DNA from: M3007 sp046155725
Lineage (GTDB): Bacteria > Bacteroidota > Bacteroidia > Chitinophagales > Saprospiraceae
Direction of reading: 5' to 3'
Assembly (NCBI GenBank): GCA_046155725.1
Contig: JBJXFT010000163.1
Location: forward strand, 1-10,449
Length of the DNA stretch: 10,449 bases
Position numbers and translations under genes: made by a program. Positions 1-6,559 of this stretch are shown here, in pieces. Numbering within the stretch: the stretch's first letter is position 1; the number at the start of each line of letters is the position of its first letter. The notes under the pieces are model-generated. The model worked only from the letters and a program-made list of their open reading frames with translations. It was not told where the DNA came from and searched no databases.

Positions 1-1300
1 GTTTTTAGCAGGATTACATTGGAAATCAAACTGTACATCCCGTCGCGCACCAGCCCCAGAAAATCGTTCGGTGGCTGGGTTTTCATCCATGCTTTCACTT
101 TTCGTTGGGTGTCAAACTCGGGCTTGAAATCATAGCGGCCATCAGGGCGAGCCACCAAGAATTGCTCTGCCACCTGTGCCGCCTCTCTATTGAAAACCTC
201 GTGCAGCACCGCTTCTGTGATATACGGACGGCACAATCGGTCGTGGTCAGAGCCAATCCCCGCCTTCCGAAATTCATCCTCGGTGACGGGAATGGCCGGA
301 ACAAATTGCCCCAAAATCCCCTCCACCGCATCCATCGGAATGCTCCAAATGCGGAAGAACCCGAGGATGTGGTCAATGCGAAAAGCGTCGAAATACAGGC
401 TCATCTGCTCGAATCGCTGCCGCCACCAAGCAAAACCGTCGGCTTTCATTTGTGCCCAGTTGTAGGTCGGGAAACCCCAGTTCTGGCCTTTCTCGGCAAA
501 ATCGTCGGGCGGCGCGCCCGCTTGTGCATCCATGTTGTACAGTTCCGGCGCCACCCAAGCATCGCAAGAATAGCGGTAAATGCCGATGGGGATGTCGCCT
601 TTCAGGGAGAGGCCCAGCGCGTGGGCGTAGTCGGCGGCGGATTTCAATTGCAAATGCAAATGCCACTGCACAAAAAGGTGCAGCCCGATTTGGTCAAAGT
701 GCTTGCTCGTGGGTGCGAGGAGTTTGTCAATGTTGGCCTGTTTGAACTTCGAGTGTTTGCTCCATCGGCTAAAATCGGACGTGCCGTTGGCATCGCGCAG
801 CCAGCAAAAAGCGGCGTATGGTGCAAGCCAATGTTTGTTCGATTCATAGTAGGCTTGGTAGCCTGCGTCTTTGAGCCATTCGGCTTTTTGCAGGTCGTAG
901 AGTTGGCGGAGGATGCCCCATTTTGTTTGCAAGACCGCCTCGTAATCCACGGCTTCGAGGGCATTCAACTCCTTTTGCTTTTTCAAAAACGGCTTCAAAA
1001 CTGCCGCGTGTTTTTTGCCTGCCACCTGCTCTACGTTCACATAAATAGGGTGCAGCGCGAAAGCCGAAATGGAAGCATAGGGATACGAATCCTTCCAAGT
1101 ATGGGTGGCCGAGGTATCGTTGATGGGCAGGAGTTGGATGAGTTTGAGGCCCACGGATTTGGCCCAATCGGCCAGCAGTGGCAGGTCGGCGAACTCGCCT
1201 ACGCCCCAACTTTTTTGGCTGCGCAAACTGAACACGGGGATGGCCACGCCCGCGCCTTTCCAGTTTTTTAGCGGAAAACGCGCGAAGTTGTCGTGGAGGA
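1..1300 (-). CDS. malQ: 4-alpha-glucanotransferase, GH77 catalytic part (3' end outside window, frame-disconnected from its N-terminus)
   Basis: This part would transfer 1,4-alpha-glucan segments between maltodextrins in the cytoplasm. Read on the minus strand from about 1298 it gives NFARFPLKNW, then GAGVAIPVFSLRS, the start of the GH77 barrel. Further on are DAWVAPELYNMDAQAGAPPD and GQNWGFPTYNW, typical of the DPE2-like subgroup. At about 345-392 lies FDAFRIDHVLGFFRIW, whose RIDH holds the catalytic nucleophile Asp of the family. The frame stays open to base 1, so the later catalytic regions (acid/base Glu, third Asp) lie beyond the window. The frame is open upstream only to a TGA at 1443-1445, with no ATG between that stop and the domain. 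The CBM20 half upstream is in another frame because of the heptamer tract at 1301-1412. Family assignment is firm. Whether a whole protein is made is uncertain: phase-variable gene, pseudogene and repeat-length assembly error all fit. Confidence 0.88.
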
Positions 1301-2035
1301 CTGTTGACTGTTGACTGTTGACTGTTGACCTTTGACTGTTGACCTTTGACTGTTGACTGTTGACCTTTGACTGTTGACTGTTGACTGTTGACCTTTGACC
1401 GTTGACTGTTGAATGGCGTGGATGGCACGGTTTCCACCTTCTTCAAAGCCGAGAAACTTGTTTGTGCGCGTATTCCAAACCCCGTATTTGTAGCCCAAGG
1501 GGAATTCCTCTTCGGAAAGGTCGAGGCGGGTTTCCCACCATGCGCCCGTGTTTTTCAGGAGGATGGGCGCGGCGGTGTCCCAATTGCGCAATGCCTTGCC
1601 GTGGCCGAGCAGGCAAACCACTTCATCGGCTTCCAACATGGAGGCTTTGACTTTGAAAACGTGCGTGGCCGAGGATGGCTTTGCCGATTTGCTCTCCGAA
1701 AGGGAAACCTCGCGCGGACGAAACGGCTGTGTGGCGAACACATTTTCCAGCAAGCCCATCGGGTTGAAATAATCGCACACCGCCACGTCGCCCTCGAATT
1801 CGGAAAGGTGCAGCCGCCTGCCGGGGTCGGCTTCTGGCTTTTGGAGGCCATCGGCGGAGTGAAATTCGTAGGTGTAGGCCAAGCCATTGGTGAACTCCTC
1901 CGGGGCGAGAAAGAGGATTGCGTGCCAAAGTTCATCGCTCAGGTATTCGAGCGGAAGCCGTGCGCCACCTGTGAAACAGAGGGAAAAGGATTCGCCAAAC
2001 TGGGTGGCGTAGCGGAGGTAGAAGTGGACTTTCAT
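1268..2035 (-). CDS. malQ: N-terminal CBM20 half of the 4-alpha-glucanotransferase, running out of frame after the repeat tract
   Basis: This starch-binding part starts at ATG 2035 (MKVHFYLRYATQFGES), which fits how family members begin; an ATG eight codons earlier (2059) is in frame but less likely. Residues about 1-110 form the first CBM20-like module. Residues about 125-208 form the second, with GHGKALRNWDTAAPILL and GYKYGVWN, the conserved CBM20 signature region. At 1412 the frame enters sixteen heptamers and is read as Ser/Thr/Val/Asn/Gln repeats, then stops at a TAA at 1268-1270, inside what should be catalytic sequence. As written the product is about 255 residues of CBM20 plus a low-complexity tail, with no enzyme domain. 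One more heptamer (or two fewer) would join this frame to the catalytic frame at LHDNFARF. The gene lies 109 bp downstream of recJ on the same strand; no clear promoter of its own was seen. Confidence 0.8.
   Translation of the reverse strand: MKVHFYLRYATQFGESFSLCFTGGARLPLEYLSDELWHAILFLAPEEFTNGLAYTYEFHSADGLQKPEADPGRRLHLSEFEGDVAVCDYFNPMGLLENVFATQPFRPREVSLSESKSAKPSSATHVFKVKASMLEADEVVCLLGHGKALRNWDTAAPILLKNTGAWWETRLDLSEEEFPLGYKYGVWNTRTNKFLGFEEGGNRAIHAIQQSTVKGQQSTVNSQRSTVNSQRSTVKGQQSTVNSQQSSTTTSRVFR
1301..1412 (-). repeat. Heptanucleotide tandem repeat, 16 units, inside malQ
   Basis: Sixteen exact 7-bp units were counted. On the plus strand eleven read CTGTTGA, four CCTTTGA and one CCGTTGA; on the coding strand this is TCAACAG alternating with TCAAAGG. 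None of the three coding-strand frames contains a stop within the tract, so it is translated in any phase. As 7 is not a multiple of 3, each unit gained or lost changes the frame of everything downstream. The tract lies between the second CBM20 module and the GH77 barrel, where a flexible linker would tolerate inserted residues. It resembles the short heptanucleotide repeats (STRR) described in cyanobacteria in unit size only; I claim no common origin. Confidence 0.95.
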
Positions 2036-2063
2036 GGAAATGTGTGTGCGGCAAAGCATACTG

Positions 2064-2095
2064 GTTTAGAGTGGTTTGGAAAGTTTAGATGGTTT
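2064..2095 (-). repeat. Four phased GTTT(A/G)G motifs upstream of malQ
   Basis: On the plus strand the motif GGTTTAG or a close variant (GGTTTGG, AGTTTAG) occurs with GTTT at 2064, 2074, 2083 and 2092, that is at 10, 9 and 9 bp spacing. On the malQ coding strand it reads (C/T)(C/T)AAAC, 27 to 59 bp before the ATG at 2035. Spacing of about one helical turn would suit a DNA-binding protein, but it may equally be another decayed tandem repeat. Confidence 0.4.
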
Positions 2096-2098
2096 AGG

Positions 2099-2123
2099 GG
2101 CTTCGCGTTTAGCCGCCGAAGCC
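2099..2123 (-). terminator. Weak inverted repeat after recJ
   Basis: GGCTTCG at 2099-2105 pairs exactly with CGAAGCC at 2117-2123 around an 11-base loop. It lies just past the recJ stop in the minus direction. No T-run follows, so termination is doubtful and read-through from recJ into malQ remains possible. Confidence 0.3.
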
Positions 2124-2130
2124 GATGGCT

Positions 2131-2179
2131 TCCTCGTTCACAGTTCATAGTTCCTCGTTCATAGTTCCTCGTTCACCGC
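2131..2179 (-). repeat. Second heptamer array, overlapping the 3' end of recJ
   Basis: Seven consecutive 7-bp units on the plus strand: TCCTCGT, TCACAGT, TCATAGT, TCCTCGT, TCATAGT, TCCTCGT, TCACCGC. On the recJ coding strand the units read ACGAGGA / ACTATGA / ACTGTGA, consensus ACNNNGA. The recJ stop codon (TGA, 2145-2147) lies inside the array, so the last residues of RecJ are repeat-encoded. The array differs in sequence from the malQ tract but has the same 7-bp period, and is close to the ACGATGA units at 9657-9684. Confidence 0.85.
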
Positions 2180-3869
2180 GCATATCTTTCGCATAAACCC
2201 CCAGCGTCCGGTGGCCCTGCCACTCGTCTTCGCGGAGGTTGAAAACGAGGCCGAACGGCCCGCCCTTTACTTTTTCAAATGCCTTGCCAAGCCCGAAGCC
2301 GATGCCCGTCATCTCGACATTGTTGCCCGATTGGCGCAGCGAGAGTTTCACGTGGTTGTTGTCCAAGAGCCGGCTCCTGCCCGTGTCCGAAACATCTTCG
2401 GCCCAAAACACCGGGTTGCGGTTTTGCGGGCCGAACGGCTCGAAACGCCGAAGCATTTTCCAAAAATCTGGGGTGATTTCGTCAAACCTGATTTTGGTGC
2501 AAACATCAATGCGCGGGTTTTCCATTTCGGGCGCGATGCTGCGGCCCACCACTTCCTCAAAACGTTCGACGAAAGCCGCCACATTCTCCAATGGCATTTG
2601 CATCCCCGCCGCGTGCGCGTGCCCGCCGTAGGTGATGAACAGGTCTTCGCATTGCTGCAAGGCCGCGTAGAGGTCGAAGCCCGCCACCGAGCGGGCCGAG
2701 CCTACGGCCTTCCCGTTGCTTTCTGTGAGTATCACCGTGGGTTTGTGAAACGACTCTACGATGCGGCTCGCCACGATCCCGATGATGCCTTTGTGCCAAG
2801 TCGGCTCGAAAAGCACGGTGCTCTTTCGGTCGTCCCAATTGGCGAGTTCCATGAATTTCCGGTGCGCTTCGTTGGCCGTGGCGTAGTCTATTTCGCGGCG
2901 TTCCTTGTTGCGGTGCACGAGTTGGCCGGCATTTTCCAGCGCGCTGTTTTTGTCGACAGAAAGGAGCAGGCGCACCGCCTCGCGCGCGTCGGCGAGCCGC
3001 CCGGCGGCATTGATGAGCGGCCCGATGCCGAACACCACATCGCTGATATCCAGAGGGGCAGGGCGGTTGATGCGCTGGCAGATGGCCCACAGCCCGAGGC
3101 GCGGGGAGCGGTTGAGCCGTTGCATACCGAAGTGCGCGAAGATTCGGTTTTCGCCCGTCATGGGCACTATGTCGCAAGCGGTGCTGACGGCCACGAGGTC
3201 AAGCAGCGAGGCCAATTCCTCCGAAGGCGTGTTGTAGTGCAGGGCGAGGGCTTGGGCGAGTTTGAAGGAAATGCCGCAGCCGCTGAGTTCTTTGTAGGGG
3301 TAGGGGCAATCGTCGCGCTTGGGGTCGAGGCAAGCCACCGCGTCGGGCAGGCCGCCTTCGGGGAGGTGGTGGTCGCACACGATAAAATCAATGCCATAAG
3401 TCTTGGCGAGCGCGACGGCTGCGTTGGCTTTTATGCCGCAGTCCATCGCAATGACGAGCGAGCAGCCCGTGTCGCGGGCATATTCCACGCCGGCCATGCT
3501 CACGCCGTAGCCTTCTTTTTCGCGGTCGGGCAGGTAGTAGTCGAGGTTGGAATGCAGGCGGGAGAGGAAGGCGAACATGAGCGCGACGCTGGTGGTGCCG
3601 TCCACATCGTAGTCGCCGTAGAGGAGGATTCGTTCGTTGTTTTGGATGGCCGCATCGAGGCGCTGCACCGCCAAATCCATGTCCTTCATCAGGAATGGGT
3701 TGTGGGTGTTTTTCAAATCGTGCTTGAAAAAAGCCCGCGCTTCTTCGATGTTCAAAATGCCGCGCTGCACGAGGAGGCGGCAAAAGACGGGAGACAAATT
3801 GAGTTCGGTCTCCAACCGTTTGGAGGCGGCATTGTCGGCGGGGAGTAGGTTCCAGGTAGCGGGTTTCAT
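2145..3869 (-). CDS. recJ: Single-stranded-DNA-specific 5'-3' exonuclease RecJ
   Basis: RecJ degrades single-stranded DNA 5' to 3' in RecF-pathway recombination, mismatch repair and rescue of stalled forks, using Mn/Mg held by DHH-family motifs. The 574-residue length is normal. Visible motifs: GDYDVDG (residues 85-91), MDCG (142-145), CDHHLPEGG (165-173), VSTACDIVPMTGENR (228-242), INAAGRL (286-292) and the DHHA1-type YGGHAHAAGMQM (414-425), followed by the C-terminal oligonucleotide-binding region (about 455-565). The start at ATG 3869 gives MKPATWNLLP; a TAnnTTTG box lies about 40 bp upstream. The last residues, RGERGTMNEEL, come from the heptamer array at 2131-2179, so the ancestral C-terminus was probably at or near KDMR. 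malQ follows on the same strand, and the MFS gene precedes it behind two palindromes, so recJ is probably transcribed on its own or with malQ. Assignment is firm. Confidence 0.97.
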   Translation of the reverse strand: MKPATWNLLPADNAASKRLETELNLSPVFCRLLVQRGILNIEEARAFFKHDLKNTHNPFLMKDMDLAVQRLDAAIQNNERILLYGDYDVDGTTSVALMFAFLSRLHSNLDYYLPDREKEGYGVSMAGVEYARDTGCSLVIAMDCGIKANAAVALAKTYGIDFIVCDHHLPEGGLPDAVACLDPKRDDCPYPYKELSGCGISFKLAQALALHYNTPSEELASLLDLVAVSTACDIVPMTGENRIFAHFGMQRLNRSPRLGLWAICQRINRPAPLDISDVVFGIGPLINAAGRLADAREAVRLLLSVDKNSALENAGQLVHRNKERREIDYATANEAHRKFMELANWDDRKSTVLFEPTWHKGIIGIVASRIVESFHKPTVILTESNGKAVGSARSVAGFDLYAALQQCEDLFITYGGHAHAAGMQMPLENVAAFVERFEEVVGRSIAPEMENPRIDVCTKIRFDEITPDFWKMLRRFEPFGPQNRNPVFWAEDVSDTGRSRLLDNNHVKLSLRQSGNNVEMTGIGFGLGKAFEKVKGGPFGLVFNLREDEWQGHRTLGVYAKDMRGERGTMNEEL

Positions 3870-3907
3870 GGCCCTTTTGTGAAAGTAGGTGGCTCGATTT
3901 TGAAACC

Positions 3908-3915
3908 CAAAACTA
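3908..3915 (-). promoter_or_regulatory. Candidate -7 box of the recJ promoter
   Basis: On the minus strand this reads TAGTTTTG, an exact fit to the Bacteroidota consensus TAnnTTTG, 38 bp before the recJ ATG. No TTG was found 17-23 bp upstream, so only half of the promoter matches. Confidence 0.4.
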
Positions 3916-3932
3916 CAACGAAAGTTTGGACT

Positions 3933-3953
3933 GCCCGATGGCTGCTATCGGGC
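3933..3953. repeat. Short perfect hairpin (7-bp stem, 7-base loop)
   Basis: GCCCGAT at 3933-3939 is the exact reverse complement of ATCGGGC at 3947-3953, with loop GGCTGCT. It stands just upstream of the putative recJ -7 box and five bases from the larger palindrome. It could be part of a terminator or REP-like region after the MFS gene. Confidence 0.6.
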
Positions 3954-3958
3954 GGAGC

Positions 3959-3993
3959 CACGGTTACTAAACCTCCAAGGTTTAGTAACCGTG
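3959..3993. terminator. 16-bp perfect palindrome, REP-like or bidirectional terminator stem
   Basis: CACGGTTACTAAACCT (3959-3974) and AGGTTTAGTAACCGTG (3978-3993) are perfect reverse complements around the 3-base loop CCA. The core, AAACCTCCAAGGTTT, resembles the extragenic palindromes I recall as common in Bacteroidota intergenic DNA. It lies 44 bp past the MFS stop in the direction of transcription and before recJ. No T-run follows on either strand, so a REP-like element that stabilises the MFS mRNA 3' end is as likely as an intrinsic terminator. Confidence 0.6.
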
Positions 3994-4036
3994 CCGTCGG
4001 GCCGGTTTTCGGATAGGCTCTAAACACCATTGGACT

Positions 4037-5257
4037 TCAGTCGTGGGTATCCTCGTTTTTGCGCCCGCGCATATAGAACCACAAGGCGCCGAAGGCGACG
4101 ATGAGGATGAGCGGGAACACCACCAATTTCCCAAGCGCAGCCTGCCCGGCCGCGAGCTCGACCGCTTCGCCTGTGAGGCCGCTCGCCTCTGCGCTTCTTT
4201 TGGCAGAGTCAATCCAGCCGCCCACAATGGGCTGCAAAAGCCCCGTGGCAAACATCCCTGCGCCCCCGACGACCGACATGCCGAGCGCGCCCGATTTGGG
4301 GATGTACTCGCCCGTGAAGCCGAGCATGGTGGGCCAGAAGTAGCAAACGCCCACGGCGAAAAGGATGGCCGAAACGTAGGTCATCGCCCCCGTTGTGTGG
4401 CCCAGCAGATAAATGCCGATGGCTGCCATGATGGCCGAACCCCACAAAACGCCCGTCGGGTTGAAGCGGTGAATGACGGGCCCGGCGTAGTAACGCCCGA
4501 CGGCCATCAAACCCGTGGTGAGCGCGAGAATGATCATCGGCTGTGCGCCCGAAGATTTGAGCAGCGGGCCTACCCACTGTTGGGTGCTCAGCTCCGTATT
4601 GGCCGTCAGCACCATGCAAAGGAGGATGAAAAGGTAGAGCGGGTTGAGCATTCCGCGAAGGTTGTCGGAGAGTTTGGCTTGGCCTGCGGCGGCGGCTTCG
4701 GGGAATTTTTGGCCCCAAAAAAAGAAACCGTACGCGAGCGTGGGGATGAGCATGACCCCCACTTGCACTTGCCACGGCATGCCTGCGCCGGTGATGAACT
4801 GCGAGAGGAGCGCGCCAAGGAAGATGCCGCCGGGAAACCATACGTGGAAGCGGTTGAGCATGGTGGTCTTGTTGTTGGAATACATGGCCGCAATCATCGG
4901 GTTGCAGGCCGCTTCCACCGCGCCGTTGCCAAAACCGACGAAGAAACTCGACACTAACAGCATCTCGTAGCTGCCCGCGAAAATGGTGCTCACGATGCCC
5001 AGCAAGTGACAGGAGAACGCTATCCAGACCATGCGCTTCGCGCCCAATGCGTTGTAAAGGATGCCGCCCACGATGGTAGCGATGGGAAACCCGATGCCCA
5101 ACACCATCTGGTTGATGAGGCCCAGTTGTTCGCCGCTGAGGCCGAGTTTGGTTTGGAGTTCGTTGAGGATGCCCGCCCGGATGGCGAAGGCAAATGCGGT
5201 GGTGACAAGGGCAAAACAAGAGGCCGTGAATAGCCTCGAAGGGTTGAAGTTGTTCAT
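4037..5257 (-). CDS. MFS transporter, FHS (FucP-like) family, probable sugar permease
   Basis: This is a 406-residue inner-membrane protein with about twelve hydrophobic segments and the length of a standard major facilitator. GFGNGAVEAACNPMIAAMY (from about residue 108) and NRFHVWFPGGIFLGALLS resemble the conserved NP and H-x-x-F-G regions of the fucose-galactose-glucose:H+ symporter (FHS) branch. The C-terminal half has LGFTGEYIPKSGALGMSVVGG, also usual for that branch, and the chain ends in a short charged cytoplasmic tail (MRGRKNEDTHD). The start is ATG 5257, with a TACATTTG box 34 bp upstream. No catabolic gene adjoins it, so the substrate cannot be inferred; proximity to malQ, two genes away, is weak evidence for a carbohydrate. 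Family confidence is high, subfamily moderate, substrate unknown. Confidence 0.88.
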   Translation of the reverse strand: MNNFNPSRLFTASCFALVTTAFAFAIRAGILNELQTKLGLSGEQLGLINQMVLGIGFPIATIVGGILYNALGAKRMVWIAFSCHLLGIVSTIFAGSYEMLLVSSFFVGFGNGAVEAACNPMIAAMYSNNKTTMLNRFHVWFPGGIFLGALLSQFITGAGMPWQVQVGVMLIPTLAYGFFFWGQKFPEAAAAGQAKLSDNLRGMLNPLYLFILLCMVLTANTELSTQQWVGPLLKSSGAQPMIILALTTGLMAVGRYYAGPVIHRFNPTGVLWGSAIMAAIGIYLLGHTTGAMTYVSAILFAVGVCYFWPTMLGFTGEYIPKSGALGMSVVGGAGMFATGLLQPIVGGWIDSAKRSAEASGLTGEAVELAAGQAALGKLVVFPLILIVAFGALWFYMRGRKNEDTHD

Positions 5258-5290
5258 GGTCGCTGACTATTTTCGTTTTGAAAAGACGGC

Positions 5291-5298
5291 CAAATGTA
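5291..5298 (-). promoter_or_regulatory. Candidate -7 box of the MFS transporter promoter
   Basis: The minus strand reads TACATTTG, matching TAnnTTTG exactly, 33 bp upstream of the ATG at 5257. No TTG lies at the expected -33 distance. It falls in the 122-bp gap after pyrD, so the transporter can be transcribed independently. Confidence 0.45.
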
Positions 5299-5379
5299 GA
5301 AGGTTTTGCCTCGTTTTTATAGGAAAGCCTTGCTGATCGGATAACCTGCCGAGGGTGTTTCGAGGGCGGACGGATTCCG

Positions 5380-6426
5380 TTAGATTGACAAATTTAAGTG
5401 GGCCAAAATCCGGCGCACCAGCCCCGGCCCTTCGTACACCAGCCCTGTGTACACTTGCACCAAATCCGCCCCCGCGCCCAATTTTTCTTGTGCCGATGCG
5501 GGCGAGTCTATGCCGCCCACGCCGATGAGGACGGCTTCTTTGCCCAATTTTTCCCGAAGATGGCGGACTACGGCGGTGGCGCGCGGGCGCAGGGGAACTC
5601 CGCTCAACCCGCCCATGCCCATCGCGGCAATTTGGCTTTCTGGCGTTTCCAAACCCGCTCTCGAAACGGTGGTGTTGGCAGCGATTACGCCCGCCAAGCC
5701 CGTGGCCCGAACGATGTCGGCAATGTCGTCCAATTGGCTGTCCGTGAGGTCTGGGGCGATTTTGAGCAAGATGGGCTTGGGCGGTTTTTGCGCCCGGTTT
5801 TTTTCCTGCAACAAATCGAGGAGGCGCGTGAGGGGTTCTTTTTCCTGCAATTCGCGCAGCCCCGGCGTGTTGGGCGAGCTGACGTTGACCACAAAATAGT
5901 CCACCCAAGGGAACAGTTTTTCAAAGCAAAGGAGGTAGTCGCGGGCAGCCTCGTCATTGGGCGTAGCCTTGTTTTTGCCGATGTTGCCACCAATGATGGG
6001 GCCGTTGAGCGGGGCGGTTTCGCGCCATTTTTTCAAGCGTCCGGCCAGCGCGTCCAGCCCCTCGTTGTTGAACCCCATGCGGTTGATGAGGGCGCGGTCT
6101 GCAGACAGGCGGAACAGGCGCGGGCGGGGGTTGCCGTCTTGCTCGAGCGGGGTCACGGTGCCCACCTCGATAAAGCCAAAGCCGAGGCAAGCCAGCCCCT
6201 GCAGGTGCTTTCCGTCTTTGTCGAACCCCGCCGCGAGGCCCACGGGGTTGGGAAAATTTAGTCCTAAAACCATCTTTCCCAAACGTTTGTCGGGGTGGCA
6301 AAACAACTTGCGCAGCAGCCAGCGCGTGGGCCCGAATGCCGCCGCGAGGTCGAGCAACTGGAACGTGACGCGGTGCGCGGCTTCGGGAGAAAGGGCAAAA
6401 AGGAATGGTTTGAAGAATTGGTACAT
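5380..6426 (-). CDS. pyrD: Dihydroorotate dehydrogenase (quinone), class 2
   Basis: It oxidises dihydroorotate to orotate, step four of de novo pyrimidine synthesis, passing electrons through FMN to membrane quinone. From ATG 6426 the protein is 348 residues, normal for class 2. The N-terminal helices (about 1-45) that dock on the membrane and define class 2 are present. FMN and substrate motifs follow: NPVGLAAGFDKDG (60-72), GTVTPLEQDGNPRPRLFRL (89-107), NRMGFNN (115-121), NVSSPNTPGLRELQ (181-194) with the catalytic Ser of class 2 enzymes, LKIAPDLTD (221-229), ANTTVSR (250-256), IGVGGIDS (301-308) and QVYTGLVYEGP (324-334). A TTG two codons upstream is in frame but the ATG gives the usual MYxFxKPxLFxLxPExAH start. 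It is divergent from the unknown gene at 6560. Assignment is firm. Confidence 0.97.
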   Translation of the reverse strand: MYQFFKPFLFALSPEAAHRVTFQLLDLAAAFGPTRWLLRKLFCHPDKRLGKMVLGLNFPNPVGLAAGFDKDGKHLQGLACLGFGFIEVGTVTPLEQDGNPRPRLFRLSADRALINRMGFNNEGLDALAGRLKKWRETAPLNGPIIGGNIGKNKATPNDEAARDYLLCFEKLFPWVDYFVVNVSSPNTPGLRELQEKEPLTRLLDLLQEKNRAQKPPKPILLKIAPDLTDSQLDDIADIVRATGLAGVIAANTTVSRAGLETPESQIAAMGMGGLSGVPLRPRATAVVRHLREKLGKEAVLIGVGGIDSPASAQEKLGAGADLVQVYTGLVYEGPGLVRRILAHLNLSI

Positions 6427-6429
6427 GGC

Positions 6430-6437
6430 CAAAAGTA
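6430..6437 (-). promoter_or_regulatory. TAnnTTTG box abutting the pyrD start
   Basis: The minus strand reads TACTTTTG, ending three bases before the ATG at 6426. If it is a true -7 box, transcription would begin at or near the start codon and the mRNA would be leaderless. No matching TTG was seen 17-23 bp upstream, so the box may be a chance match. Confidence 0.25.
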
Positions 6438-6479
6438 TCTTCTTTGAATGTTTTCAGATCTTCTTTTGACAGGCGGGGC

Positions 6480-6511
6480 TTGGGGGTTTGAATTTTTCAG
6501 AAATACATTTG
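6480..6511 (+). promoter_or_regulatory. Bacteroidota-type promoter for the 6560 gene
   Basis: TTG at 6480-6482, a 21-bp spacer and TACATTTG at 6504-6511 fit the TTG-N17-23-TAnnTTTG promoter described for Flavobacterium and relatives. A start near 6518 would leave a leader of about 40 bases before ATG 6560, which supports that ATG over an in-frame TTG at 6488 inside the promoter. Confidence 0.6.
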
Positions 6512-6559
6512 CGGCTCGTTTTTTCAAAAAATCTACCCACCACTTCCTTAAGGCACGCT

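Noticed and set aside
105..1271. 388-codon plus-strand frame opposite malQ, and similar long ones at 4043-4957, 5398-6261 and 7662-8858
   Set aside because: Each lies opposite a gene with clear motifs and shows no recognisable domains; they arise from biased codon use.
1301..1412. CRISPR array
   Set aside because: Units are 7 bp with no spacers; it is a simple tandem repeat.
844..1446. 200-codon minus frame spanning the malQ heptamers
   Set aside because: It is open only because the repeat lacks stops; outside the tract its translation has neither CBM20 nor GH77 character.
2211..3848. 545-codon open frame on the plus strand opposite recJ
   Set aside because: Antisense shadow of recJ in GC-rich sequence; the translation is rich in Ala, Val, His, Glu and Arg with no family motifs, while the other strand has every RecJ motif.
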